A stretch of DNA of 64,000 nt from contig JAGMWU010000040.1 of NCBI GenBank assembly GCA_018697195.1, forward strand, positions 930,001 through 994,000, given 5' to 3'. The position numbers and the translations under genes are program-made. This DNA comes from Certhia americana (lineage: Eukaryota; Chordata; Aves; Passeriformes; Certhiidae). Positions 37,012-50,600 of the stretch are shown here, one piece after another. Positions within the stretch are counted from its first letter, which is position 1, and each line of letters starts with the position of its first letter. The notes beneath the pieces are model-generated. The model did not search any database, was not told the origin of the DNA, and saw nothing but the letters and a program-made list of their open reading frames with translations.

Positions 37012-38908
37012 CACACGTGTTCAGAAATCCTGGCCCAAGAAGGCCTTTGTTGTGCTTTGTTTTATGACTAGTCCTATTCACTTCAATGGCCCATGTGCTC
37101 AACTGGCTCAGCATCCTGTTGAGGCCACAAAATTCACACAAAGTGCCCCTTTCACCAGAGACATTAGGTGATTTCCCAGGTACAAAAGCCCTTCCTAATG
37201 GGACCATCCTGAAAAACTATTTCTTTCATCACCTGAAGAAGCAATCAAGCTCCCAGAAGCATTTATTTCCTCTCTCGTATCTCCTCACAAGTGCCTACTT
37301 TATACCCACTGTTCTAACAAAAATTATTTTCCTCTTGTCCAACAGACATGGTGGTCTCATGTGTAATCCTAGATGAACATAACTATTACAATGCAGATGC
37401 TATTCACTGAGCAAGGCCCTGCAACACAAATACTAAAACCTGAACACTCATTCCTCCAATTTACAATATTTAGCTGAAAATGAGAAACAACACAACCAAG
37501 GGTCATCATCAAAGTCTATCAGCATATAGAGGGTTAAATATTTTCATAATTGTATAAGAATTAATGTAGTAGGAGATAGCCTTATTTTAAGAGTTTTTTA
37601 AACAAAACACAAGTATCATGACTGAAGAAGATGTGCTGAATTAAAAAGGAGATTTAAGGACTATTTTGCTACATCACAAAGCCATTTTGCACATTATTTA
37701 AAGCACATTTGGTGATATTTGCTCCATTGAAAAATCAAAAGAACAACAACAATGTTTTAATAATTTCTTCTTGTATATGTGTACTAATAACTACAGAGTA
37801 AAATAGCATTCTGAAATATAATTGCTCATTCTTTGTGCATCCCTCCACAAAATAATGTATTAAAAACTAATAGATAAGTGCGAAGAGCTAACACATATTC
37901 ACATTTTGGCCTGTTAAAAGATGTCTTTGTATTCTATATTTGAATCGAAATAGATTTAAATATTGAAATAACAACAATGGTAAATAAGCATGATTCTCTT
38001 AGGGCAGAAGAAGTACCAATTTTAGTTTATATATCTAAGAAACAATAGGCTATTCATCTTTGAGAATAGACAGAATAATAATTTGCTCTCAGCAACAAAC
38101 TTGGAAATAGAATATAAAAATTCTTAAAATTAATCATGTCCTTAAATGCTTCCCTGCAGTAGAAGTTGATTTATCAAGTAACAGCTTGCAATATGTTATA
38201 AAATTTTATGACACCTGATTCAAGTAGGGAAGAATATATTTTAAAAGTATCATAATTTTAAAGTAGAAGGGAAGTTGTGACAAAGAACAAAGAGTCTGCA
38301 ACAAATAGAAGCAGGAGACCTGAAAAGTCCAATGTGCTATTTCAAAAAGAACAAGTAACATGTCTGATTCATCACCATACTTTCAGCACTTCTTCTCTAG
38401 CATTACAAAACTTCATAATTATAAATTGTCCTTTCAATTCACAGAAGAGCCAAGACTTCACACCACTGTGAGTAAAATATGTTTTGCTTTAAATGACAAG
38501 AAGTGTTAAAACTGATTGGTTCTGCCTTTAAACTCATCAATCTTATAAAACTGCAAAAATACGTATTTGTGAACAAAAGCACAGACATGCTTTGCTGAGT
38601 CAGTACCTAGCTCTCCTCTCATCAGTTAGTTCTTTTTTCACTTAATACAAACAATTCTGAAAACCATGCTGCTCATCTGGGGAAAAAAAGTCTAAGTTCT
38701 CACACATTCTTTGTCTTTTTACTTTCTTTTCAGACATTTTTAAAGCTCTTTGATAATCAGCAGAATCAGGAGTACAAAAATCCTGCTTTTCAAAAAAGGC
38801 ATACCTTGAGGAGATAAAGATCCAAATACTTCTGTCCTGACATATACCAAATATACACTTTTTTAAAACTTTCATTTTCAATGCTGTAAGGATTTCATCA
38901 TTAGGATA
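37012..38908. other. Non-coding stretch, no gene recognised
   Basis: The part at 37012-37380 is less A+T-rich and contains two overlapping ORFs on opposite strands (the plus frame is 37086-37376). Neither shows a domain, and the minus one runs across the edge of the LTR. From 37380 the sequence is A+T-rich without recognised content. Confidence 0.6.
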
Positions 38909-39552
38909 CCATCTGTCATGGGTTGCAGTGCAAAATGTAACCAAAAACTCTGTATTCTATCACCACCTGATGGAACTGGGGTGTGTGGGGTGGTGTAATT
39001 GTCTGCCAATGGCCAACTGTCAATAAATCTGCTGGGGCAGTTTTCTTATCTCTTCCACAACCCAGCCTCCCTCCAGGGAGAGATCTCCTGCTAATGGGCC
39101 AGTGAGTCTCACTGATAGAATTACATCATCCCACTGGGAAATGCTCCATCCAGGGGGAGCAGCCAAGTATTCCTACCTGGATAAAAATCTGGGAGTTGGA
39201 ACACCAAGGCAGCCTTTTCCACTGGATTCTCAGAGGAAGACCAGACCCATCTCTCACCACTGGACCTTCAGAGAAAGAACTCCACTCTTTCTACAGGAGC
39301 ATCACTTCAACAGAGCCACATCTGCCACTGGGACTGCAGCCACCATGGAATGGGACTGCCACCAACACCCTGACCCACAGGGTGTCAGGCTGTATCCTGA
39401 CGGGGGAAGTTATTCCTATGCCCATATCTTTGCCTGAGAAACCCTTAATTTCAAAGTTATAATAATTTGGAAGGAGAGGGTTTAAATTCTCCATTCCAAG
39501 GGAGGCTCCTGCTTTCCTTAGCAGACACCCGTCGTTCAACCACCACACAATC
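38909..39552 (+). mobile_element. Solo LTR, separate family, 634 bp
   Basis: The body 38914-39547 starts TGTCATGGGTTGCAGTG and ends CAACCACCACA. The flanks CCATC (38909-38913) and CAATC (39548-39552) agree at four of five positions, so I read them as an aged 5-bp duplication. Five bases would fit an ERVL-like (class III) element, which I infer but cannot prove. A TATA-like GGATAAAAATCTGGG lies at about 39178-39192. A late block, CTTTCCTTAGCAGACACCC, resembles the 3' part of passerine LTRs known to me. Open frames at 39102-39437 and 39196-39462 are inside this LTR and are not genes. Confidence 0.8.
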
Positions 39553-42257
39553 ACAGGGGAGTGATTGGGCTGAGTGAGCAATCACTGTCAAAGGTATTGG
39601 CAAAAAAAAGGGTTTAGTATAAACTTGTTTTAGAGAATCATTCAACCACTCACTCTCCCATCTACATGCCACTACTGAGTTGATGTGAGAAACAAACTGG
39701 CCAGTAGAGTCAAAGTGTAATTCATACTCATGTATCCACTTAAGCAAAAGCACATTCTGTGACCATGTCATTCTCTATAGGGCATCAGCACCTTTGCCAC
39801 AGGCAATAACCACACCCACAACACTCAAAAGGCTTTAAATGTGTTACTGAGTAAACAAACCCCTTTTGTATTTTATTATTTACAAACATAACGACAATTG
39901 AACTTTTACAATTTTTCAGTTTGTGGTTTGACCGCCGTGTTTCAACACTTTACTGCAAAACTAAGGTTTAGTGGAAAGTTCTAAGGATGCAGAGTTCAAA
40001 ACACTCATATGAATCATATTGTTTGTATCACAGACAGAAATACAGTACGCAATTCCAACATACAATTCGAATTGAAAATTTTTGCTCATGCAAGATTTGT
40101 ATCAAAGACTACACGTATGCTCATATGAATGTGTTTTACTTTAGAGAAAACTAGATCCAAACCTGTGACACATGGTCGTCCTTTGGAAGAACACTGTTTC
40201 TTTTGTTAGAATATAAATGTAAGAAAATAAATTAACAGTAGATCTCTGTATTTGAACAGCATGTAAAAGGATGATTTCTGTAAACACCTCTTGCTACATG
40301 ATATTACAAAGTCCTGCCACTCCAAGCTGTATTTTGTGAGGGAATTTACAGGGGAAAAAATTGTACAGTGCAGATAGAATAAATTAATCCAAAATTATTT
40401 CACATTTAACAACCAGTGTCTGTCTTTCCCACTGTCAAAGTATTGGCACATTAAGATATTCCTGAAACATTGCTGTTATCATCTCTACTTCTTGAGTTTA
40501 CTGAGATCATAATTTCCTTCTCAGAGGTATTTCATCTCAAAAGAAGGTTTCCTCTCATAAGAAAAGTCTGATCAATTTTCTTTAAGCACTGTTTTCGGGA
40601 AATGTTCATTGTTTATATTATTTCTGGTATGAATCTTATACCATCTCAACATTTTCCTAAATTACTAGAGTATTGTATGTTTAATAATAGGAAAGGTTTC
40701 TATTCCAATACAACACTCTAATGAGTTTTTGTAACCTGTAACTGGTGATTGATTGCCCAGTTCACAATATATTCTTCTCAACTTACATAGCTGCAGGAAT
40801 TTTACATCTGCAGAATTTCTTCATACAATTGCAATATAAATTACGTTAACCTGAGTTATCATGAATTTTGTTTTTCAGAAAAAAAAACTGTTCTACATAG
40901 TCAAAACATAGCCTGTTTTTTTAAAAATCAAACAACTTTAGATCAAGCAAGTCAAGTATAAAGGGATCATATGGCTACAGAATATAGAAAAACAATTGAA
41001 TTGAAATTGACCTGAGATAGTGAAATGAAAGATGCTGTCCTAAAAATTATGTACCTGAATTAAAGAGTTTTAAAAAAAAACCTTCAAAACAAAACTAAAT
41101 CACAATTATTCTAAAAATTGCAAGAGTACATGGCAAAAGTTCTTTTCTATCTAGGAAAAGGTAACCTTCAGCCAAATACTGTTAATTTGACTAGCAGCAA
41201 AAAAAGGTCTTATTAAGTTTTTACTTGGTCTAGTAAGATCTGTTTGTGTTACAATATGCTTTATCTGCTAAGAATACAGAAAAATTGTACAAGTTAACAG
41301 TTGTGTGCAAATTAATCACAATAGTAAGCAATAATTAATTTTGTTCTGAGTAACTCTGCTATAAAAAGATAGTAGAATTAATTTTGATGATTAAAATCAG
41401 TCAGTCATTGCCATCTTTACCCTTTCATTAATCTGCTATCACTCCAATACAAGCTGTCCTATTGAATCATTTATGACGAAAGTGAACACTTACACTAACA
41501 TCAGATTATTCTGGAGCCAGGAAGGAGAGGGTACACACATCAGACAAATTTAAGGCTATTTAAGCACACAATTTCACTTGCTATCAGCTATAGAATTTGT
41601 GAGAATTCAGAAACTATTTTTACTCTGTGCTATAGGAGAAATAAAACTTGAAGAACTGCAAATTTTTCTTGTGATTCACGCATAACTATGAACAGGACTG
41701 CAACCAGTGGTGGAAATATAAATCAGAGTGAAATTAGTGCTTTAACTTTTTTTTTTATTATTTCCCCTGACAAAAGGGGTCATTGAATATTTTGGAAGTA
41801 TAAAATTACTGAACTACTCCAATCATGAATTAAAATATATTTATTTTGTCCAGCAGAAAAATCTATTTTATATTTATACCATCTTGAATATAAAAATATG
41901 GAATGCTACACATGGATATTAAGGTAATTCTTAATAATTTCCCTTGTACTGGAAAGCCTTTTCATCCCTATTTGACTGAAGAAACAGGAACCCTAACAGA
42001 TTAGCATACAGCTACATCCTAAGCAAGACAATATAGTGACAATTTTTGGCTTTTTTACCTGCAGTATCCTGAGTTTCAGTCTATTTGTCAGTAACCATGT
42101 ACAGGGAACACAGACAAAGTCTCACTGAGGATCTGGAAGAAAGACTCTTGGCCAGGAAACAGCACAGAATTAAATTGAAGAATACCATTCTTTCCATTAA
42201 CTCAATTTCCTGGTTCAGCATTCTTTTTTTTTATAATTTTAAACTAAACCAAGAAAA
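39553..42257. other. Non-coding A+T-rich stretch
   Basis: I recognise no gene, repeat or RNA. Frames are broken by frequent stops on both strands. Confidence 0.65.
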
Positions 42258-42572
42258 CTACTCTGTCGCACTATGACATGAAATGAACAAATGTGCTCAC
42301 TACAATTCTCTCCACAAAGAAGGGAGGAAAAGAGGAAGTTTATTGTGTGACCTCACTATATATACCATTCCAAAGGTGACCAGGGATTGGAGGGTGAAGT
42401 TGCCACCTCTCCAACCTCACTGGTCAAACCAAGAGTCCATCAATTCTCTCATCTTCCAGAAAGAAATGCAGAACAATCATTATTTACATGAAAGTGTGTG
42501 AGAACTCCACTACAAGAATGCAAAACATCAGAAGGCTAAGAAAAACTTTCAAATATCAGGGTGACACTACTG
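42258..42572 (-). mobile_element. Short solo LTR, family B, 303 bp
   Basis: The body is 42264-42566. On the plus strand it runs TGTCGCACTATGAC ... CAGGGTGACA. The flanks CTACTC (42258-42263) and CTACTG (42567-42572) match at five of six positions. On the minus strand a TATA box (GGTATATATAGTGAGG, about 42352-42367) is followed within about 15 bases by an AATAAA signal (CACAATAAACTTCC, about 42337-42350), the compact layout of a short LTR with a small R region. The copy at 58868-59166 is a clear sister, sharing AAAGAGGAAGTTTA, TTGCCACCTCTC and CACTGGTCAAACCAA. The 6-bp duplication again suggests a class II element. Confidence 0.9.
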
Positions 42573-45500
42573 ATTTTCATAAGATGAACCTTTATTTTTG
42601 TTTAAAGGAACAGGAGAAGGAAACAAAGGAAAAACTTTTAGATCAAGATAGAAATAGGGAGATGACTTAGCAATAACCACCAAAGACAAAGCAGACTCAT
42701 CTTAAGGAAAGTTAACTTCACTAAAAGGAGATTCACTGTGCACGGGAGGAAGTGAACGTGCGCAGAGCATAAAACTTACGCATGGATTGAGCAGCCTATA
42801 CCACAGGCTTTTTGTTGTTGTTGTTGTTGTTGTTGTTTTTCATTTACTGCCTGATACAACAAAGCACAGAGCCTGAAAGTGACAACAGGTTGGTATTTAA
42901 AAGTCCCAGCACTTTCTAGGTCCTGGATACTTCACTGCACACAACACACACAAGCAATTCTTTTTTTGCAAATCCTTATCCCCTTACATTTATATTATGC
43001 ACTGAATAGGGAAAAAGCTCAAGTGCAAAGTGTCTTTATTCAATGCATTTTCCAAAACTGAAAACAGGAGATTCCACCAGAGCTCTCTCTCATTCAATCT
43101 ATATTTCTCTTCAAATGAGACAGACTCTTCCTAATTTTTGTCCGGGTGGTATGCTAATGTCTATAAACCACATGCTTACAAATGCACTTTGGAAGCCTTA
43201 CACTGTTAGAATAGTCAACTGATTTGTTCTGTTTGTGGTTAAGACACACATTATTACCAAATAAAGACAAAGTAGTCTAAATTCCATTAAGTAATTAAAT
43301 TCTTCCTACTGAGTCAATAGGATTGGATGAAGTATTTAGACTGCCTGTGTGAATTCCACGTTCTGAACATCTGAGCAGTGTCTCAGGACCTTAAAAAGCA
43401 CAACTTAAGCTGTCAAACTTTACTTTCTTGAGAATTTCCCATGCTTTTGCCATATTAATGTAAGTGAAACCATTGCAACACAACACTAAAATACTTTCAG
43501 AGCTAAAAGAGTGATTCCTCTCAGCTGTCTGCCCTGTCCAAGAACAACAAAGTTGTGTCTATTTTCTTTGGAGGGTCACTCCAGCAGCTGGCACGTACTA
43601 AAAGATATAATGCTTAAAGACAAATTGATCAAAACCTCCCTGCCTCTCAGACCAGACTAAAAGTTTAGCGGTAACAAAAATTTGCGCCATGAGCATCACA
43701 TAAGCTAAATTTTTCTCAGCATGTGACATTCCATTTTTTTGAGATGCGTTGACACAAATTACATTATAGCTGTACATATCAAAAGCTATTTCTATTAAGA
43801 TTTCTCCATACAAAAACCCAATCTTATCTTGAGAAATAACATCAAATAATATTGTACAAGTACTACCTTGTATCAATACTGTCTCCATTAAATTAATTTA
43901 ATCTCCAAAAGGCTCAACTAAGTTGCATATTCTAATTAATATCAAGCTGAAAATAGTTAATGATGCTAAATTACAGCAATCTTTTTAAAAGGGTCACATT
44001 TGTCAATTTGCATTTAAGCTATAAACATCGAGAATGAAAATGAATTGGTTTTGAAATAACACTAATTCTGAAAGGTCCCACTTAAGAAAATTATTTCCTT
44101 CCACAATTTTTCTAATGTTTAATCAAGCCACCCAGCAGAGGATTATAACTGAATTGCAGTGTTGTACCTCTCTTCCTGTTGCTCTGAGTAGAACCCCCCA
44201 TTTTCTTCCGTGGAGTTTCAGAGAAGTTCCTGTCTCTCTACCAGGACGTATGTGGGCACACAACAGAGCACAGCTTTAAAAACTGTTAACATCAGGTTGC
44301 TTCCTCACATCTTAGAGATATTTTTATCAATGTGTAACTGTATGCCATTAAATATATGTTCCCACAATATAACAATCTCACACTGCACAGATCAGCACCA
44401 GTAATTGCCAACTACTAATTCTCATCATGAACCAACATGCTCTAGAATTTATGAGTGCTAGTTCACATGCCTCCACTTCCGATAAATAGCTGTCCTAACA
44501 AGTCACTCCTGCTGAAATTCTAAAAGATAACCCACTGGAAAAAAAGATGAAGCAGCTGCAATGAATGATCTGCAAAGCAGCATTATTTAAAATCAGTGTT
44601 ATGTTTGTCAAATACTGATAGCTATACAGAATATGCAATTCTTCAGTTTCTTAAGCACTGAAAGGTTACTCTGCATTGGTACATGCAATTATGAAGCCAC
44701 TGAAATGTATTTATCATTTCACTATTCCCCAACTATGAATTGCCATTCTAAATATAAAAGTGTTCATGTTGTCAACACAGTAGTAAAACACTGCCATTCT
44801 TTCCAGCAATATTAGCACATCATAACAGAGTCAGTGGGTTTAATCATGATAAAATTTCAAGAGACCATATCCCTTTTCACATATTCAAAATTAAACAGCA
44901 GAACGAAAATGATTCATGTAATTTCCAACTGTTAGAGGGGTAAAAAAAGTAGTTTTTAATGATGGAACAGAGAATCAGAGATGAACAAAGGATGGGTGTA
45001 AGAATGAAAGATCTGATGCTAGTTACGAGAAAAGAAGAGAGGACAGAAGAAATTAAAATTAACATGACTAGGAGTCATTGAAAGATGGCACATTTTATGC
45101 TTGTAAAGGAGGTTAAAATACCTCTACAATAAGCGGCAGAGGAATATTAGAAAGGAAATTAATCACCTGCATTTCAGATCACAGTAAAGAGGATGTGCCA
45201 TATATAGCATGGAGTTCACACAAATCAAGGAAAATAAAAAGGAAATAAAGCAAAAGCACTTCACTCGATGAACACTATCTATTCTGTATACCCTAAGGCA
45301 AGATTCTCTGGAAAACATAGTGTCATCATGTAATTAAAGATTGTATCACTGACTGCACGTATAACATGGCTGTATTGAGGTTACCTGCTTCATCTTAAAT
45401 CAGAGCCTCTCAGACCATTTTAATGTCTTTTGCAAACAGAGTAAATGCATGCAAATATTCCAGATGGATGCTGAATGTCATCTTTACTGCTGGTTAATCA

Positions 45501-47528
45501 GAGATCGTAAATACATAGAACATGCTAACACAGGATGCTATTTCTCAAAATCTGAAAGGCTGAATAAATTTTAGTATTTTCCTTAAGTTACAGCAACAAG
45601 CTTCTGCCACCTTTTTATTGTGCATAACATGCACATGAAATAAGCTTCATAGAAAACATCTATAGAAGATAGATATTGTACTTCTCACAGGAAGCTATTG
45701 ATGTTCCCTTCTATGCCCCAAGAGGAACTACTCATCTCTTCTGCAAGTGGAGAGCATGTCTTTCTTTGGTGTCCAATTTATCTGTTATACCTCAAACACC
45801 GTGTTTTCGCTCAAGTATATTACTTATGACAACCTCACTAATGGTGTTTTTCACTAAATATATAGCATCTATTTTATTTTTAAATCTATTCAACAAAAGT
45901 GGTTTCTAGTTTTTAACCAAAGAAGATCACCACATGATTTTTATTTTTTTTAATGAAAAAAGAGTCAATTCTTATTCTTGCATGAAATTTAACTGTAGGA
46001 CAACATCACACCTTCCTAAAGGGAATGGTCTCTATTACAACAGGCACAGGCTCCAAAAATACTTTTGCCTTTACATTCCATATTGAGTGCCACAAAAAGA
46101 AAGCAGAAATTCACACACAGCAACATGGAATGAACATTTTCTTACAGAAACAATTTTTCACAGAAGTTTAGTAAGAGAAATATTGTTTATAAAAGAATAT
46201 TCTTTTGATACAATAACAAACTTCACAAAATAAGTATCTAGTCTATACTAGGAAGAGAGAAACAACATACTTATTATTTAAATACAGCAAATACTAGAAA
46301 ACAAATTATTGCAAAAAGCTAAAGAAACAAAAATGCTATGATAAAAATTAAAGTCCCTTTATAGTAAATATGATTAGATGGAGAATAAGGTTTTTCCAGC
46401 AGAGGGAATCAGGACACCTTGGGTATTTCTTTCAATACAGCAACGCTTTCTTAAAGTGGGAAAGGGCACCTCTCTTCACCAGTAGAGGTAGTTCCTGTTT
46501 CATGTGGGAGAGCATTCCAGGGGAAAAGCTAGTGTCTTGATCAGGCTTTCCAGCTGTAATCAGTTTGCCCCACATTTAACAGTGTTTTAATTAAACACAG
46601 TGACGTAAGGAATCTTCTCCAAAAGACACTGAAGTGGAATGTCAGTTATAATGCTGCTAACACTGAAAATACATCCTTAACTGCTCCAAAATTTTGAAAG
46701 AAGGCAACTCATGGTAACTAATTGACACACAGAATGTAGATTTTTTTTTAAAATGTATTTAACCATAATGTTAGGACACAATTTAAGCTCATGCAGTGTA
46801 AACAGCATGAAGCAATAGGGAAACAAGGCTTTTACTTTCCTCTTCTGACAACAGGGTTAGGAATGCATTTTATCTTCAGCCTTAGCTCATAGAATTCTTT
46901 CAAAAAAAAGAAAAAAATCTTCATTTAGTCTGTACAGAAAATATTCCAGTTCTAGAAAAAGAAAATGAGATGCTGAAATCACAACTGGAGCTCAAAGGAA
47001 AATACTGATTAACAGTTCAGCATCATTGCATGTTATGCTCCATAATATTTTTCAAGAAACAGTCATGAATAGTTCAAGTCTCTGTTTTAGCCCTTTCATG
47101 TTCTCAAAGCTGGTATCAGACAGAATGAATAATAATACAAATAACCCCACAAAGTATAAGCTAGCTCATCTAAAGAAAAAGCCTAATGCTATTAGGCTTA
47201 TCATAAATACCTTGCCCTGTTTCTGTGAAGAAAACATGCATGTGTGTCCTGTACTGGACGACTTGTGTCTGTCCTCCAGGTATGCCCAGAGGGCAGTGTA
47301 GGCTATAATGACCCATCTGTTCACTATTGGCAAGTGGCAAACTTCTAATGAAGACAGATGTGGGTCACCCTGTACAAGAAGGCTGCAGGGTGCTAATGAA
47401 TCCACCTAATGGTCACTACCTGCCTCTGCTGTCTGATTGATGAGCAAAAGGGTTAAGCTTCAAAAGCACAGACAAGTATTTCAGGTAATCATTAGTCTTA
47501 CTAGGGTATCTCTGTCACACTGCTTAAT
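42573..47528. other. Non-coding stretch, no gene recognised
   Basis: No gene is recognised. It holds a GTT repeat at 42812-42836 and a 9-bp perfect hairpin (AAGCCTAAT, loop GCT) at 47179-47199. A short coiled-coil-like reading at 46929-47008 and a G+C-moderate block at 46390-46620 are not identified. The rest is A+T-rich. Confidence 0.65.
42812..42836. repeat. (GTT)n microsatellite
   Basis: About eight perfect GTT/TTG units, bounded by T runs. Confidence 0.92.
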
Positions 47529-47574
47529 ACACACACACACACACACACACACACCATGTTTTCTTCTCCCACTA

Positions 47575-47608
<34 letters not shown>
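47529..47608. repeat. (AC)13 microsatellite plus A31 run
   Basis: Thirteen AC units at 47529-47554 are followed, after 23 bases, by 31 consecutive A at 47578-47608. The A run could be the tail of a plus-strand retroposed sequence, but I recognise no gene or LINE 3' end in the sequence before it and saw no target-site duplication, so simple sequence is the safe call. Confidence 0.92.
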
Positions 47609-47611
<3 letters not shown>

Positions 47612-50600
47612 TTTGTTTTACTTTAGACAGCATGAAATAACCTGAAAAGCTCAACAAAAGATTTCATGAATGACTCGCTGCTGTTAATACCCAGAGAAAT
47701 AAAGGTTTCCAATATTCATGGGAATTTATAAACATGACCTTTGACACTAACAGTAAAACCAAAAACCTTAAAGGAAATAGCTACTAGTTGCAAAACCCTA
47801 CAGCTATTCATCCTTTCTAAACACTACAATCCAACAGCAATATATGAAAGAACTTCTTACAGGGGACTCTACTCACACAGACCTCCAGTTAATGGATTTT
47901 TATTTTTTTTAAAGTAACAATTACTACAGAAGCAAGTGAGGATTTGACTCATTCTGTCAATTTCTACATGAAGGTTATGGAAGCACAAAAGCCAGATACT
48001 TGTGGCAAAATATTGCTGGAGATCCAACCATTCATCAATTCAAGCAGCGAGCAAATGTCAGGAAGAGTTACAATGGGGAAACTCCAGAAAGTGAAGCTCT
48101 CTAGAGAAAAAGGAAAGGGGAGGTGGGGGATGAAAAAAACCCCACAAAACAAACAAAAAACACATACCACGCTGAAACCAGCCTATAGTGAAAAATGTTA
48201 TGACTTTGAGCTAGCGTGGGGTGAAACCTGCAGAGCACATTGCCATCTGCCATGATTCACCAGGATTTTGTAGATAACCAGCCACTACAAAGCAAAGTCA
48301 CAGCACTATTCAGAAGTACAGAAAAGCAATAGAAATTATTCCTAATGTTAAAACAAGAAAGAAATACTTTCACATAAGAGCTTTTGAGGAGAAGTGGCTC
48401 TTTTGCTTTCAAAACCAATTAATTTCTTTTCAAAACACCACACAAGAACCTACCAATTTAATTTCTGATTTAACTCTGCTAACTGTGTTAATAAATAGGA
48501 AATACAAATTTACCAAGTACTGCAAATTATCCACTGGGAAAGATTTCTTACCAGCTATACCAGGTAATGGTACAGCAAAATATAATCCCATAGTAGCATT
48601 AAACCAAACAATACATTGCATCAATAGCTGGTCTTATAAAAAGGCAGAAGACATCCTTCCTAGAAAACAACGTTTTATTTCTTGCTGTGTTCATTTGTTG
48701 AATAATCTTTAAAACACCCAGTAACCTCATTAGACACCCACACTCTTAACTGCAAATTCAGCATCAAGATCCCAGCACTTTCAATTTTACACAGTTCACT
48801 ACATTCTTAAGTAGAGGGGAGACTCTGGCATTTTAGAAAAGAAATGCATTTGAGAAGTAAAGAGAATTGTTACATCTTTATCCTAGGCTAAAAATGAAAG
48901 TGAAGTTTTGGCATTACAGGAGTCATGTAAGGTTTATCTAAGTCATAACCTAGCAGAAATTCTCAAAGTTTTGATAAACAAAAACTAATACTGAACCAAC
49001 TTTAACTCCCAAATTAAAGACACAAAACAGACTTTTCAATTTTTTTAAAGGAAAGAATTGGACATAGTGGTAAATCTGGTGTGTGTGTTGAACTTGCTTT
49101 TTCATCCACATAAAACTAATGAGTTGGTGGCACTTGTAAATACAAAGAAATTTATGCCTACTCTGTGAGGGTATAAATTACAGTTTTGCCTAATATATGC
49201 CAAGAATGACTCCAGTGTAAGTTACCTTTTCAAAAGATTTGAATTCACAGATAATTTACTGTTGTTCCCAAAAGAGAAATGATTAAGCAGTCTCAGAATT
49301 TTGCCTGAGGCAACAGAAGCTCTTCAAGATCCAGTAACTCCAATATATACAAACCTGAGAATTCTGTTTTGCAAGAAGCTACTAATGTTACATACAAGAT
49401 AAAATTAACTATATATAGTAACTTCATTTATGACAGGTGATTTCACTGATTTATTCTATGAAAGTAAACTAAAAGTAGTCAGATAAAGGGGAAAAAAACA
49501 CCAAAGCAAAAGAAACCTCTGGATGCAAGGGGCATCAAACATAAGTCAAGTATTGCAAAAGCAGCAATTTTGTATTCATGGGCTTATTCACAATTTCACT
49601 GGCAAATGAAAGCTCCCACACCCTAGGAAAATGCCCTTCAGCATTTAAAAAGATGCCCAGGTGCTAATATCATCATAATAGTGTGTTTGCAGAATATTCT
49701 GAAGAGAACTGCTGTGTTTGTCACTTAGTTCACTTGCCATATGAGGACCTGTAATTTATTAATGAGAAAAACTTGCAATTCCAATAATACCTGGTTGTTA
49801 GGTGCATATTAACCTGTGGTCTATTTTTCTCCATTATATCCACTTTCCTTTAAATGTATAATTACAATTGACAAAGTATAAAATAGCTATAAAAACTTAC
49901 AGTCCACACAGAGACATTCCTACATGGTTGAAACACAGTAATGAAACAGCAACTAAACCGACAAGTTTTTTTTTATATCCCTCAAATATAAGGTTTTAAT
50001 ATAGGTTCTTTATATTTCTCAAAGAATAAATGAACCTATTCTAAAACCTTTCAGAAATCTGAGTCTAAAAAAAAAAAAATCCAGACAAAATCTACATGGA
50101 GAAAGGAAGTTGATTAAATTTACAGAGTCAAGAACTCTTTCAGAAGGCACACAAATCTATGCTAGGCCAAAGCTTTCCACTTCTAATCTTGATGATGGAT
50201 GGATTTAGAAATCATATTATCTTCTTCCTCTTTTCAGAAAACATTTGTATAGGTGAAGATTACTAGCAGTAAGATTATTATTAATAAGTTCCCTTTTATT
50301 CTTTACAGTAATGAATACAACTCATTCCGGTTTTTCTGTCTAGGAACCTTCTCTAGAAGCCTCGTTACTGTCAGAATTTTCATCTAAACAGCCTCTGATT
50401 GGCCTCCACATTTTTTACTTGAAATATTCTAGAGGTGACAACCATATTGCATTAAGTTTACTCTTTGTAGCACAGCTCACAAGAATTATCCCACATTCAT
50501 TGCAGGCCAAACTTCTTTGTATGTATCCTAACACAGCACCTGGCCATTTGCCCTTTTTCACTACACCACCACAATTTTTACACATGGGCAGTTTAAACAT

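Noticed and set aside
36785..37207. 140-codon minus-strand open frame
   Set aside because: It crosses the precise edge of the solo LTR at 37005 and runs antisense to it, so it cannot be an inherited reading frame older than the insertion.
39102..39581. Several overlapping frames (111, 88 and 96 codons)
   Set aside because: All lie mostly within the LTR 38914-39547 on both strands. LTRs of this kind do not encode these frames.
47944..48255. 103-codon plus-strand frame behind an acceptor-like site
   Set aside because: The first part reads plausibly, but it becomes lysine-rich low complexity and has no recognisable domain. The donor-like GTGGGG is weak.
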